Positions 25,530 to 33,434 of a stretch of DNA of 64,000 nt are shown piece by piece (position 1 is the first letter of the stretch; every line of letters begins with the position of its first letter). The stretch is from an uncultured Dorea sp. (lineage in GTDB: Bacteria; Bacillota; Clostridia; Lachnospirales; Lachnospiraceae): positions 1-64,000 of the forward strand of contig NZ_CAKRAH010000007.1 in NCBI RefSeq assembly GCF_934294775.1. The letters run 5' to 3'. The position numbers and the translations under genes were made by a program. Below the pieces are notes generated by a model. That model was not told the origin of the DNA, made no database searches, and saw only the letters and a program-made list of their open reading frames with translations.

Positions 25530-26630
25530 ATGAATTTATCAGATTCAAAGAAAAAACTGGCGCTGGCCGGTGTTGTATGTGGTATTGTAGCGGCATGCCT
25601 TGCAGCACTTGGAAATCCAGCCAACATGGCATTTTGTATTGCTTGCTTTATCAGAGATACAGCGGGTGCAATGGGAATGCATCAGGCAGAAGTGGTACAG
25701 TATGCAAGACCAGAGATTATTGGCCTTGTGCTGGGAGCATTTATCATTTCTATAGCAACAAAAGAATATCGTTCAACAGCAGGATCATCGCCGATGATCA
25801 GATTTATACTGGGTGTGATTATTATGATCGGGGCACTTGTATTCCTGGGATGCCCGCTTCGTATGGTAATCCGTATGTCGGCAGGTGACTTGAACGCATG
25901 GGTAGCATTTGTCGGATTCATCCTTGGAGTTGGAACGGGAGTATTCGCATTAAAGAATGGATTCAGCCTTGGAAGAGCACATATTACGAACAAGGCAAGC
26001 GGAGCAGTCCTTCCGGCAATCGTTGTCGGCATTCTGATCCTTGCAACATGTACTACTCTTTTGAAATCAAGTCAGGCAGGACCTGGAAGTATGCATGCGC
26101 CAATTATTGCTTCGTTAATTGGTGGTCTGGTGTTTGGAGCATTTGCGCAGAAGTCAAGAATGTGCTTTGCTGGAAGTATCAGAGATATTATCCTGATGAA
26201 GAACTTCGATTTGATCAGTGTGATTGCCGGATTGTTCGTAGTTATGCTGGTGTTCAATGTGGCTACAGGCCGCTTTGTCCTTGGATTTAACACACCTGGA
26301 ATTATCGCTCATTCAGAGCATCTGTGGAATATCCTTGGCATGTATACTGTTGGCTTTGCGGCAGTACTTGCAGGAGGATGCCCGCTTCGTCAGCTGATCC
26401 TGGCAGGACAGGGATCTTCTGATTCTGCAATGACGGTAGTTGGTATGTTTATCGGAGCTGCTATATGTCATAACTTTGGACTTGCAGCAAGCGGAACAGC
26501 ACTGAATCCTGAAACAAAGGAAGTATTAGTTGCAGGTGCAGTACCGGCAAATGGAAAGATTGCCTGCATTATCTGTATTGTAATCTGCTTTATCATTGCA
26601 TTTACGAATAAGAGAGAAGAAGCAAAGTAG
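25530..26630 (+). CDS. yedE: YedE-type putative selenium transporter
   Basis: A 366-residue membrane protein with about ten hydrophobic segments and a duplicated YeeE/YedE motif: FLGCPLRMVIRM in the first half and AGGCPLRQLILAGQG in the second, with conserved cysteines also in FCIACFIRD and SRMCFAGSIRD. YeeE/YedE proteins import thiosulfate or sulfur species; the subgroup beside selD, yedF and DUF3343 is annotated as selenium metabolism membrane protein YedE/FdhT. I chose ATG 25530, which follows GGAGG (25515-25519) and fits the family start; the frame opens at 25434. Confidence 0.88.
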   Translation: MNLSDSKKKLALAGVVCGIVAACLAALGNPANMAFCIACFIRDTAGAMGMHQAEVVQYARPEIIGLVLGAFIISIATKEYRSTAGSSPMIRFILGVIIMIGALVFLGCPLRMVIRMSAGDLNAWVAFVGFILGVGTGVFALKNGFSLGRAHITNKASGAVLPAIVVGILILATCTTLLKSSQAGPGSMHAPIIASLIGGLVFGAFAQKSRMCFAGSIRDIILMKNFDLISVIAGLFVVMLVFNVATGRFVLGFNTPGIIAHSEHLWNILGMYTVGFAAVLAGGCPLRQLILAGQGSSDSAMTVVGMFIGAAICHNFGLAASGTALNPETKEVLVAGAVPANGKIACIICIVICFIIAFTNKREEAK

Positions 26631-26637
26631 AAAACAT

Positions 26638-26668
26638 GTTGCTGTTTATGCAACGTGTGAACAATAGC
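26638..26668. repeat. 31-bp dispersed palindrome, copy 3
   Basis: GTTGCTGTT (26638-26646) and AACAATAGC (26660-26668) around a 13-base spacer ending GTGTG. Imperfect arms, but length and layout match copies 1 and 2. It separates yedE from the tusA-like gene. Confidence 0.6.
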
Positions 26669-26754
26669 GAAACTTTCTAAAGTGGATATAAAGGCTGCAA
26701 AATAAGATTGAAATATGTGTAAATACATAGTATTCTAGGAAAGAAGGAATTAAC

Positions 26755-26958
26755 ATGAAAGAAGTAGATGCAAGAGGACTTTCTTGCCCAGAACCGTTGA
26801 TGCTGACAGCGGAAGCTTTGAAGGGTGCAACAGGTCCTGTAAAGATTCTTGTTACAGAACCACACCAGAAGATGAATGTTGAAAAATTTGCAAAGGACAA
26901 AGGCAAAAAATCAACAGCTGTAGAAAAAGACGGTTACTATGAAGTGGTGATTGAGTAA
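26755..26958 (+). CDS. TusA/SirA-like sulfurtransferase
   Basis: A 67-residue TusA-family protein. The hallmark CPEP motif is in DARGLSCPEPLMLTAEAL (Cys about residue 10), the site that carries a persulfide or perselenide. The rest is the usual two-layer fold ending YYEVVIE. AGAAGGAATTAAC precedes the ATG. In selenium clusters such proteins accompany YedE and are thought to receive S/Se from the transporter or desulfurase and pass it on. The next gene begins three bases after its stop. Confidence 0.88.
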   Translation: MKEVDARGLSCPEPLMLTAEALKGATGPVKILVTEPHQKMNVEKFAKDKGKKSTAVEKDGYYEVVIE

Positions 26959-26960
26959 AT

Positions 26961-27197
26961 ATGAGAAAAAAAGTAATGAAACTTGTAGTGACATTCCATA
27001 CAACATCTGATGCGATGGCAATGGAAAAGGTCTGCAAGGAAAGAGGTGTGCCGGGAAGACTGATTCCCGTGCCGAGAGCAATTTCGGCAGGATGCGGACT
27101 TTCATGGTGCGCAGAACTTACAGACAGGGAGCAGATTCTTGATGTGATGAAAGAAGTTGGAATCGAACAGGAAGAAGTTCACGAATGTCTGGTATAA
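26961..27197 (+). CDS. DUF3343 domain protein
   Basis: A 78-residue protein of the DUF3343 (putative Se/S carrier-like) family: LVVTFHTTSDAMAMEKVC, GRLIPVPRAISAGCGLSWC and the acidic C-terminus IEQEEVHECLV. The two cysteines in AGCGLSWC are the family signature and may bind S or Se. It lies three bases after the tusA-like gene and ends the selenium locus. The molecular role is not established in the family. Confidence 0.85.
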   Translation: MRKKVMKLVVTFHTTSDAMAMEKVCKERGVPGRLIPVPRAISAGCGLSWCAELTDREQILDVMKEVGIEQEEVHECLV

Positions 27198-27255
27198 TTT
27201 GATGAAATATCCGGAGGATAAATACCGGCAGGAAAACTGCCAGGCGGAGATTCTG

Positions 27256-27318
27256 GATACAAAAAGAACACTGGCAGGACAGCAATGGAAGCTGGATAGC
27301 TAGTGTTCTTTTTGTATC
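27256..27318. terminator. Bidirectional terminator between selenium locus and tetR
   Basis: A 17-bp perfect stem (27256-27272 with 27302-27318) carries both an A tract and a T tract, so it serves the plus-strand selenium genes and the convergent tetR gene. Confidence 0.85.
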
Positions 27319-27324
27319 GTGCTT

Positions 27325-27921
27325 TTAAACACCTTCAACAAATGTATCTAATACATGAGGAAGGAGACGGTCACTTCGCTCAGTCAGAGAAAATTTACCT
27401 TTGAACAAAGCCCAGTCATAGAGGAGGGCACGTTCATACATTGCATAAAGGTCCATCAGTTCTTCGGCAGTGCTGGTGTTCTTGAATTCTCCGGATTTCA
27501 GACCCTCTTCCATAATCTCGGTCAGCCATTTAAAATAGATTCTTTTTTTATCAGAAAAAGATTTCTTATCTTTTGTGGTTAACTGAGAAGAGTATAAATA
27601 TGCGAGAAGTTTGATATCTACGCTGGTCTCGATCATATAAAAGAGTTCGTGATTCAAAAACAACAATTTATCATAACATGAAAGGCCCGGATCTATCACT
27701 GCGGCTAGATCTTCGTATTTCTGGTCAAAAAGATATGACAGGGAATTAAGAAGCCCTTCTTTCCCTTTGAAGTAATGGTAAAAAGTTCCTTTTGATGTTT
27801 TTGAAGCATTGATGATATCTTCTACGGTAGTCTGGTCATAGCCGTTCTTATAAAAAAGATTCCATGCAGCCTTAACAATACGGCTTTTGGTTGATCTGCG
27901 TTTTCTTGGCATAGGGGGCAT
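27325..27921 (-). CDS. TetR-family transcriptional regulator
   Basis: A 198-residue TetR regulator. The N-terminal helix-turn-helix is clear: RIVKAAWNLFYKNGYDQTTVEDIINASKTSKGTFYHYFKGK, split here by function into helix 1, turn and the recognition helix TFYHYF. The C-terminal ligand/dimer domain (about 60-190) is helical and not recognisable. The start may be 27921 or the in-frame ATG at 27912, which has better spacing to GGAATG. It lies next to the proline racemase gene, with which it shares the minus strand, but a terminator after the racemase separates them. Its targets are unknown. Confidence 0.85.
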   Translation of the reverse strand: MPPMPRKRRSTKSRIVKAAWNLFYKNGYDQTTVEDIINASKTSKGTFYHYFKGKEGLLNSLSYLFDQKYEDLAAVIDPGLSCYDKLLFLNHELFYMIETSVDIKLLAYLYSSQLTTKDKKSFSDKKRIYFKWLTEIMEEGLKSGEFKNTSTAEELMDLYAMYERALLYDWALFKGKFSLTERSDRLLPHVLDTFVEGV

Positions 27922-28004
27922 TCCTTTCTTCAGAGTGTAAATATATAAAGCAATGAGCTGTAAAATTTACAATCAGTCATTTCCAGAGATGTATATTAAC
28001 AAAA

Positions 28005-28033
28005 AAGAAGCGGACTACGAGAATCCGCTTCTT
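28005..28033 (-). terminator. Terminator of prdF
   Basis: AAGAAGCGGA (28005-28014) pairs with TCCGCTTCTT (28024-28033); on the minus strand it ends in TTTTTT. It is about 45 bases past the prdF stop. Confidence 0.85.
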
Positions 28034-28077
28034 TTATCTTATTATATAATGCAATCTAATTCAACCCCGAATATGCA

Positions 28078-29112
28078 TTAGCCTACAAGGAAACCATATT
28101 TTAATGGATCTGTAGAATCAATTAAGTAAGTAGCAACACCTGTAAGATATGCACTTCCTGTGATCATTGGGATTACAGCATCGTAATCACCGATCTTAGT
28201 TTCTTCTTTGATCACACCTTTGAAGCGTGTTCCCATGAAACTTTCATAGATGAATTCTTCGCCGATTCCAAGTTCTCCCCAAGCGTGAAGAGTAGCAAGT
28301 TTTGCACTTGTTCCTGTTCCGCAAGGTGAACGGTCAGCCTGGGCATCACCGAATACAACGACATTTCTCATTGTAGCCTGATCCGGATTAGGTGTTGGTC
28401 CGTAGAACTCAACAAGGTCAACTTCAGTGATATCCAGAGTTGGATGCTGGATCTTAACCTCAGCGTTGATCTTATCACGCATCTTCATTCCCAGTTCTGT
28501 ATAAGTAGGAACTGTCTTTGCGTTGATTTCTCCGATGTCCAGTTTTGTAGTGTCAACCAGTGCGAAGAAGCTTCCGCCGAATGAGATTGTATAAGGAATG
28601 TCTACACCATCTACATTCACTGTTAAGTTGTCTTTGTAAACGAATGCAGGAACGTTTGTAAGAGTAACACCTGTTACTTTTCCATTCTCTACATTAGCGG
28701 TTGTGCTGATGATTCCGGCAGGAGCGTCCAGTACTACATGGTTCTCTCCTTCGTGGCATTCAACAAGACCAGCTTCCAGTGCTACTGTAACCGCTCCGAT
28801 TGTACAGTGTCCGCACATGTTCAGGTATCCACCTGTATCCATAAAGATTACCCCAAGATCTGCTTCTTCGTGGATTGGCTCGCAAAGGAATGCACCGAAC
28901 ATATCGTGATGTCCTCTAGGTTCCAGCATTAAAGCTGTACGAACGTGGTCGTATTTTTCCTCCATCCATTTTTTCTTTTCGATCATTGTGTTGCCTTCTG
29001 GCTCTGGAAATCCTCCGATGACCATACGGCAGAATTCACCGGCTGTATGAGCATCTACAACCTGAAGTGCTTCTTCAAACCGGTCGAAGTTAACTTTTGC
29101 TTCTAACTTCAT
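28078..29112 (-). CDS. prdF: Proline racemase
   Basis: A 344-residue proline racemase-family enzyme. Both catalytic cysteines are present: Cys100 in NMCGHCTIG and Cys264 in DRSPCGTGTSAK, the pair that removes and returns the alpha proton. It converts L-proline to D-proline, the substrate of the proline reductase encoded just across the divergent spacer. Hydroxyproline-2-epimerases share both cysteines, so context decides the call. GGAGGTAAGG precedes the start on the minus strand. It is transcribed away from prdC-prdA-prdB, with tRNA-Sec in the spacer between them. Confidence 0.92.
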   Translation of the reverse strand: MKLEAKVNFDRFEEALQVVDAHTAGEFCRMVIGGFPEPEGNTMIEKKKWMEEKYDHVRTALMLEPRGHHDMFGAFLCEPIHEEADLGVIFMDTGGYLNMCGHCTIGAVTVALEAGLVECHEGENHVVLDAPAGIISTTANVENGKVTGVTLTNVPAFVYKDNLTVNVDGVDIPYTISFGGSFFALVDTTKLDIGEINAKTVPTYTELGMKMRDKINAEVKIQHPTLDITEVDLVEFYGPTPNPDQATMRNVVVFGDAQADRSPCGTGTSAKLATLHAWGELGIGEEFIYESFMGTRFKGVIKEETKIGDYDAVIPMITGSAYLTGVATYLIDSTDPLKYGFLVG

Positions 29113-29364
29113 AATCCTTACCTCCTTATGATTTCTTATAGAATTTATCTATAAGTTTTTATAAAAACACATTGAAAATCTCTATATTTTCATAGTGCCT
29201 TTTTCTATGGGTAGAAAATATAAATATAAAATTAACAGATATTACGACACAAAATTAACAAATAGACTGCATTCTAGTATTCCGTTCAATCTGTTGATTT
29301 TATTATGGATGAAATACCTTGAAAAGTCAATGATTTTTTGCTATTATAAAAATAAATAAAAGTG

Positions 29365-29393
29365 TTGAAAAACCTGGACGAATGTGATATGGT
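29365..29393 (+). promoter_or_regulatory. Promoter of tRNA-Sec
   Basis: TTGAAA (29365-29370), a 17-base spacer and TATGGT (29388-29393), 12 bases before the predicted mature 5' end of tRNA-Sec. Confidence 0.6.
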
Positions 29394-29405
29394 TAATAGG
29401 CACCT

Positions 29406-29503
29406 GGGGGTAGTTGGGTAACTGGTGTGCCTCCTAGTCTTCAAAACTAGTGTAGGGCGTTAAGAGCGTCCTGGGTGGGTTCGATTCCCACATGCCTCCG
29501 CCA
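29406..29503 (+). tRNA. selC: tRNA-Sec (anticodon TCA)
   Basis: A 98-base tRNA with every selenocysteine tRNA hallmark. The anticodon loop is CTTCAAA (TCA at 29441-29443) on a 5-bp stem CTAGT/ACTAG. There is a long variable arm AGGGCG/CGTCCT, and a T arm GTGGG-TTCGATT-CCCAC. The acceptor arm pairs GGGGGTA (29406-29412) with TGCCTCC (29493-29499), including two G-U pairs; the eighth position is a G-A mismatch. Discriminator G and an encoded CCA (29501-29503) follow. The D stem is weak (GGGTA with TGCCT by my pairing). It sits between prdF and prdC, so the Sec tRNA is embedded in a selenoprotein operon region. Confidence 0.9.
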
Positions 29504-29647
29504 AAAAATAGATTGATTCTGTTAAAAAAATGGCGAAAAAGAATTTATAGAAAAAATCTATATTAAATAATTTGTGAATAAGTAAACGGACTTGCATAGT
29601 TTCGTTTTGACTTAGATAAAATAAAATTTAAAAAGGAGAAGTGTGTC

Positions 29648-31063
29648 ATGGGAAATGTACAGATGTTATTACGCCAGCATGTTGGCGCTCCTTGTGCACC
29701 TTGCGTTGAAGTAGGTGCTGAGGTGAAAAAGGGTACTCTCATTGCTACACCAACAGGCCTGGGAGCGAACATCTTTTCAAGCGTGTATGGAAAAGTAACA
29801 GAGATTACAGATGACCGCATCATCATCGAGCCGGCAGCTGAACAGCCGGATGAATTCATTCCTGTTACCGAATCTGTAGAAGGTATCACAGAAGAATCAT
29901 CAAAGCTTGATCTGGTGAAAGCAGCCGGAATTGTTGGAATGGGAGGAGCTGGATTCCCGACAGGAGTAAAACTTAACATTAACTTAGAAGAAACTCCGAT
30001 GGGTGAACTTGATCCAGAAATCAACCCAGAACTTCCAAAAGACTTCAAACTTGACTGCGGATACATCCTTGTAAATGCAGCTGAGTGTGAGCCTGGACTG
30101 GAACACAACACAAGACAGATTGAAGAGCAGAGTGACAAGTTAATCCGTGGTATTAAATATAGTATGGAAATCACTCATGCAAAGAAAGCAATCATTGCGA
30201 TTAAGAAAAAACATCACAAAGCAATCAAAGTATTGCAGAAAGCCCTGGAGAATGAACCAGACATCAAGATGCATCTGATGGCTGATATCTATCCAATGGG
30301 AGAGGAACGTGCAGTAGTAAGAGAGTGTCTTGGGGTATTACTTACAACTACACAGCTTCCATCAGCAGCAAGATCTGTTGTTATCAACGTAGAAACTGTC
30401 TGTAAGATCGCAGAAGCGGTTGATGAAAAGAAACCTTGCATCAGCAAGAATATGACAGTCCGTGGTAAATTAAATGGTGGAAATGAAGCACACGTATTCT
30501 TCGACGTACCAGTTGGTGTAAGCGTTGGGGAAATGATTGAAAAAGCTGGCGGAATCGATGGAAAATACGGTGAGATCATCATGGGTGGAGCTTTCACAGG
30601 AAAGTCTACTACATTAGATGCACCGACAACCAAGACAACAGGAGCAGTTCTTGTTACAATCGAATTCCCGGATCTTCACGGAGCTACAATGGGAATCCTT
30701 GTATGCGCATGTGGAGGAAGCGAAGAACGTATGAGAGAAATCGCTTCTAAGATGAATGCCAAAGTAGTGTCTATGTGCAAGTGCAAACAGGCAATTGAAA
30801 ATAAACCGGGAGTACCACTTAAGTGCTTAAGACCTGGTAACTGTCCAGGACAGGTTAAGAACAACATGCAGTTCAAGAAAGACAAATGTGAATACATTCT
30901 GATCGGCAACTGCTCAGACTGTTCAAATACTGTAATGGCATCTGGACCAAAGATGGGACTGAAGGTATTCCACCAGACAGACCATGTAATGAGAACAGTT
31001 GGACATCCACTGTACAGAAGCCTGAAGGTTTCTAAAGAAGTAAGCCAGGATATTGATTTTTAA
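29648..31063 (+). CDS. prdC: Proline reductase-associated electron transfer protein PrdC
   Basis: A 471-residue RnfC-like protein. It has the N-terminal RnfC-type segment (LLRQHVGAPCAPCVEVG, GTLIATPTGLGANIFSSVYG), the flavin/NADH-binding region GIVGMGGAGFPTGVKL and the AAECEPGLEHNTR motif. The C-terminal part is rich in cysteines (CACGGS, CKCKQA, CLRPGNCPG, NCSDCSN). It is thought to feed electrons from NADH or the Rnf complex to proline reductase. In some Stickland clostridia PrdC is itself a selenoprotein; here no TGA interrupts the frame. It is the first gene of the prd operon, with AAAGGAGAAG before the ATG. Confidence 0.9.
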   Translation: MGNVQMLLRQHVGAPCAPCVEVGAEVKKGTLIATPTGLGANIFSSVYGKVTEITDDRIIIEPAAEQPDEFIPVTESVEGITEESSKLDLVKAAGIVGMGGAGFPTGVKLNINLEETPMGELDPEINPELPKDFKLDCGYILVNAAECEPGLEHNTRQIEEQSDKLIRGIKYSMEITHAKKAIIAIKKKHHKAIKVLQKALENEPDIKMHLMADIYPMGEERAVVRECLGVLLTTTQLPSAARSVVINVETVCKIAEAVDEKKPCISKNMTVRGKLNGGNEAHVFFDVPVGVSVGEMIEKAGGIDGKYGEIIMGGAFTGKSTTLDAPTTKTTGAVLVTIEFPDLHGATMGILVCACGGSEERMREIASKMNAKVVSMCKCKQAIENKPGVPLKCLRPGNCPGQVKNNMQFKKDKCEYILIGNCSDCSNTVMASGPKMGLKVFHQTDHVMRTVGHPLYRSLKVSKEVSQDIDF

Positions 31064-31105
31064 TTAGTATCTGTAACTACTTAAAATAATATTATCGGTA
31101 TTACC

Positions 31106-31187
31106 GTTGCGTACAATGAGGTAGGAGACCCCCGATTCTTTTGCCTGACAGAAGTAATTGAGAGGTTCTTCTGGTATTGCACGTAAC
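31106..31187 (+). promoter_or_regulatory. Structured leader before prdA
   Basis: GTTGCGTACAAT (31106-31117) can pair with ATTGCACGTAAC (31176-31187) over 11 of 12 positions (one mismatch), closing a 58-base loop that contains AGGAGACCCCC. It lies in the unusually long 195-base prdC-prdA spacer and may control prdA expression or mRNA processing. I match it to no known riboswitch. Confidence 0.45.
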
Positions 31188-31258
31188 TGTATATATATTT
31201 TTAAAGCTACAATATTCCGTAAGGAAATGTATGAAACAAAAACAAGGAGGGAAACAAT

Positions 31259-33115
31259 ATGTCAATCACAGCTGAAACAGCAAAAGCACATGCTCATGAT
31301 CCTGCAGTACTGTGCTGTAGAGCAGAAGCTGGTATCACAATTGAACCGGCTAACCTCGAAGATCCAGCAATCTTTGATGATCTGGTAGATTCAGGATTAT
31401 TAAACCTGGACGGATGCCTTACTATTGAAGAAGTACTGGGTGCAAAACTTACAAAAACTTGTGATTCTCTTTGCCCATTAACAAATGATGTTCTGGATGG
31501 TGTGAAAGCACCTACAACTCCAGTAGAAGAAAAGGCAGAGGAAGAAGCTCCGGCAGAGGAAGCTGCACCGGCAGCGCCAGTTGCAACAGCAGCAACAGTA
31601 GCTGGAGGAACACTCAAGATCCACATTGGAGAAGGAAAGGATATCAACCTTGAAATCCCAGTTGGAGCACTTGGAGCAACAGGAGAAGCAGTAGCAGAAG
31701 TACCTGCAGCAGCAGTAGCAGCTACAGCAACAGCAGAAGCACCTGTTGAAGAAGAAAAAGTAGTAGGAACATTAACAAGAAAACACATTAAAATCACAGA
31801 AGTTAAGAGAGGACCAGAGACAAAGATCGAAGGAACAACTCTTTACATCCGTGAGGGAATTGAAGCAGATGTAATTGCTGATCAGGAACTGGTTAAAGAT
31901 TTCCATCTTGAAATCATCACTCCTGACAAATATCACACATACTCAGAGACAATCATGGATGTTCAGCCAATCGCTACAAAAGAAGGCGATGCAATCCTTG
32001 GTGAAGGTGCAACAAGAGTACTTGACGGCGTTGTTATGATGCTGACAGGAACAGATGAAGGCGGAGTTCAGATCGGTGAATTCGGTTCTTCAGAAGGATA
32101 TCTTGACGAGAACATCATGTGGGGACGTCCTGGATGCCCGGATAAGGGAGAAATCTTTATCAAAGGTAACATCGTAGTTCAGGAAAAGACAAACATGGAA
32201 CGTCGTGGACCTATGGCTGCACATACAGCATTTGATATCATTACTCAGGAAATCCGTGAAGTAATGAAAGAACTGGATGATAGCTTCATCGCTGAGGAGC
32301 AGGTACTGAAATCTGTTCGTCGTCCAGGAAAGAAAAAAGTCGTAATCGTTAAAGAGATCATGGGACAGGGAGCTATGCATGATAACTTCATCCTTCCTGT
32401 AGAACCAGTTGGTATCCTTGGCGCAAGAGCTAACGTAGACTTAGGAAACGTACCTGTATGCGTATCTCCACTGGAAGTGCTTGATGGATGTATCCATGCA
32501 TTAACATGTATCGGACCTGCATCAAAAGAGATGTCAAGACATTACTGGAGAGAGCCACTTGTACTTGAAGCTTTACATGATGAAGAAGTTGACCTTTGCG
32601 GAGTTGTATTCGTAGGATCACCTCAGATCAATGCTGAGAAGTACTATGTATCTCGTCGTGTTGGACATACTGTAGAGATGATGGACGTTGACGGAGCTTT
32701 CGTTACAACAGAAGGATTCGGAAATAACCACATTGACTTTGCAAGCCACATCGAGCAGATCGGTATGAGAGGAATCCCGGTAGTTGGACTTTCATTCTGT
32801 GCTGTTCAGGGTGCACTCGTTGTTGGTAACAAGTACATGCAGTACATGGTTGACAATAACAAATCAGAGTCTGGTATCGAAAACGAAGTACTTGGATGTA
32901 ATACACTTTGCCAGGAAGAAGGTATCCGTGCCCTCGCTATGCTGAAAGCAGCTATGGCTGGTGAAGAAGTAAAAGCCGCTGAGAAGAAGTGGAATCCAAA
33001 CGTTAAAGCTACTAACGTTGAGCTGATCGAAGCAGCTTGCGGTAAGAAGATCGAACTCGTAGATAACGAGCAGTCTCTGCCAATGAGCCAGAAACGTAAA
33101 GAAAAATACGACTAA
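31259..33115 (+). CDS. prdA: D-proline reductase proprotein PrdA
   Basis: A 618-residue proprotein of D-proline reductase, which reductively opens D-proline to 5-aminovalerate. PrdA is cut by itself at a Thr-Cys bond; the new N-terminal Cys becomes the pyruvoyl group that binds substrate. The site is visible as HALTCIGPASKEM, Thr416-Cys417. The part before it (beta-type chain) has an N-terminal Cys-rich domain, an Ala/Pro/Glu-rich linker (about 85-165) and conserved EFGSSEG. The part after it is the alpha-type chain. AGGAGG precedes ATG 31259. It works with the selenoprotein PrdB. Its two halves have paralogues in prdD and prdE downstream. Confidence 0.95.
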   Translation: MSITAETAKAHAHDPAVLCCRAEAGITIEPANLEDPAIFDDLVDSGLLNLDGCLTIEEVLGAKLTKTCDSLCPLTNDVLDGVKAPTTPVEEKAEEEAPAEEAAPAAPVATAATVAGGTLKIHIGEGKDINLEIPVGALGATGEAVAEVPAAAVAATATAEAPVEEEKVVGTLTRKHIKITEVKRGPETKIEGTTLYIREGIEADVIADQELVKDFHLEIITPDKYHTYSETIMDVQPIATKEGDAILGEGATRVLDGVVMMLTGTDEGGVQIGEFGSSEGYLDENIMWGRPGCPDKGEIFIKGNIVVQEKTNMERRGPMAAHTAFDIITQEIREVMKELDDSFIAEEQVLKSVRRPGKKKVVIVKEIMGQGAMHDNFILPVEPVGILGARANVDLGNVPVCVSPLEVLDGCIHALTCIGPASKEMSRHYWREPLVLEALHDEEVDLCGVVFVGSPQINAEKYYVSRRVGHTVEMMDVDGAFVTTEGFGNNHIDFASHIEQIGMRGIPVVGLSFCAVQGALVVGNKYMQYMVDNNKSESGIENEVLGCNTLCQEEGIRALAMLKAAMAGEEVKAAEKKWNPNVKATNVELIEAACGKKIELVDNEQSLPMSQKRKEKYD

Positions 33116-33132
33116 GATCAGGTGTTATCATA

Positions 33133-33432
33133 ATGGATAATGAACGTTTACACTATGGCGATAAGATCATTTATATGGAAGGTGTGATCGTAGATGTTGA
33201 TGACTGTAGTATCAGCATTGACTTAAAAGGGCGTCTGGGGTTCTTTAAAGCTCCAAAGAGAATGTTCATCTGCGATACAGAACCGAAAGTTGGTCAGGAA
33301 GTTGGCTGGAACATGAGTTTCCCGGAACAGCTCGGACCGGAGATAAATGAGAAATACGTCAGCAATATTGAAAAAGAACGTCGCAAACAACAAGAAATGC
33401 AAGCACGTTTGGATGCTAATAAGGAGGATTAA
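33133..33432 (+). CDS. Small conserved protein of the prd operon
   Basis: A 99-residue protein between prdA and prdB, resembling the small 'CBO2463/CBO2479 domain' proteins of clostridial proline reductase operons. The N-terminal 60 residues form a predicted small beta domain (MEGVIVDVDDCSISIDLKGR, FFKAPKRMFICDTEPKVGQEVGW). The C-terminus is a charged helix (YVSNIEKERRKQQEMQARLD). No catalytic motif or membrane segment is seen. The start has only a weak AGATCAGGTG before it. An assembly or regulatory role is a guess from its fixed place in the operon. Confidence 0.8.
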   Translation: MDNERLHYGDKIIYMEGVIVDVDDCSISIDLKGRLGFFKAPKRMFICDTEPKVGQEVGWNMSFPEQLGPEINEKYVSNIEKERRKQQEMQARLDANKED

Positions 33433-33434
33433 AA

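Noticed and set aside
29504..29647. Sigma-54 (-24/-12) promoter for the prd operon
   Set aside because: I looked for TGGCAC-N5-TTGC before prdC, as expected for PrdR control in some clostridia. Only a poor TGGCGA match is present, so no call is made.
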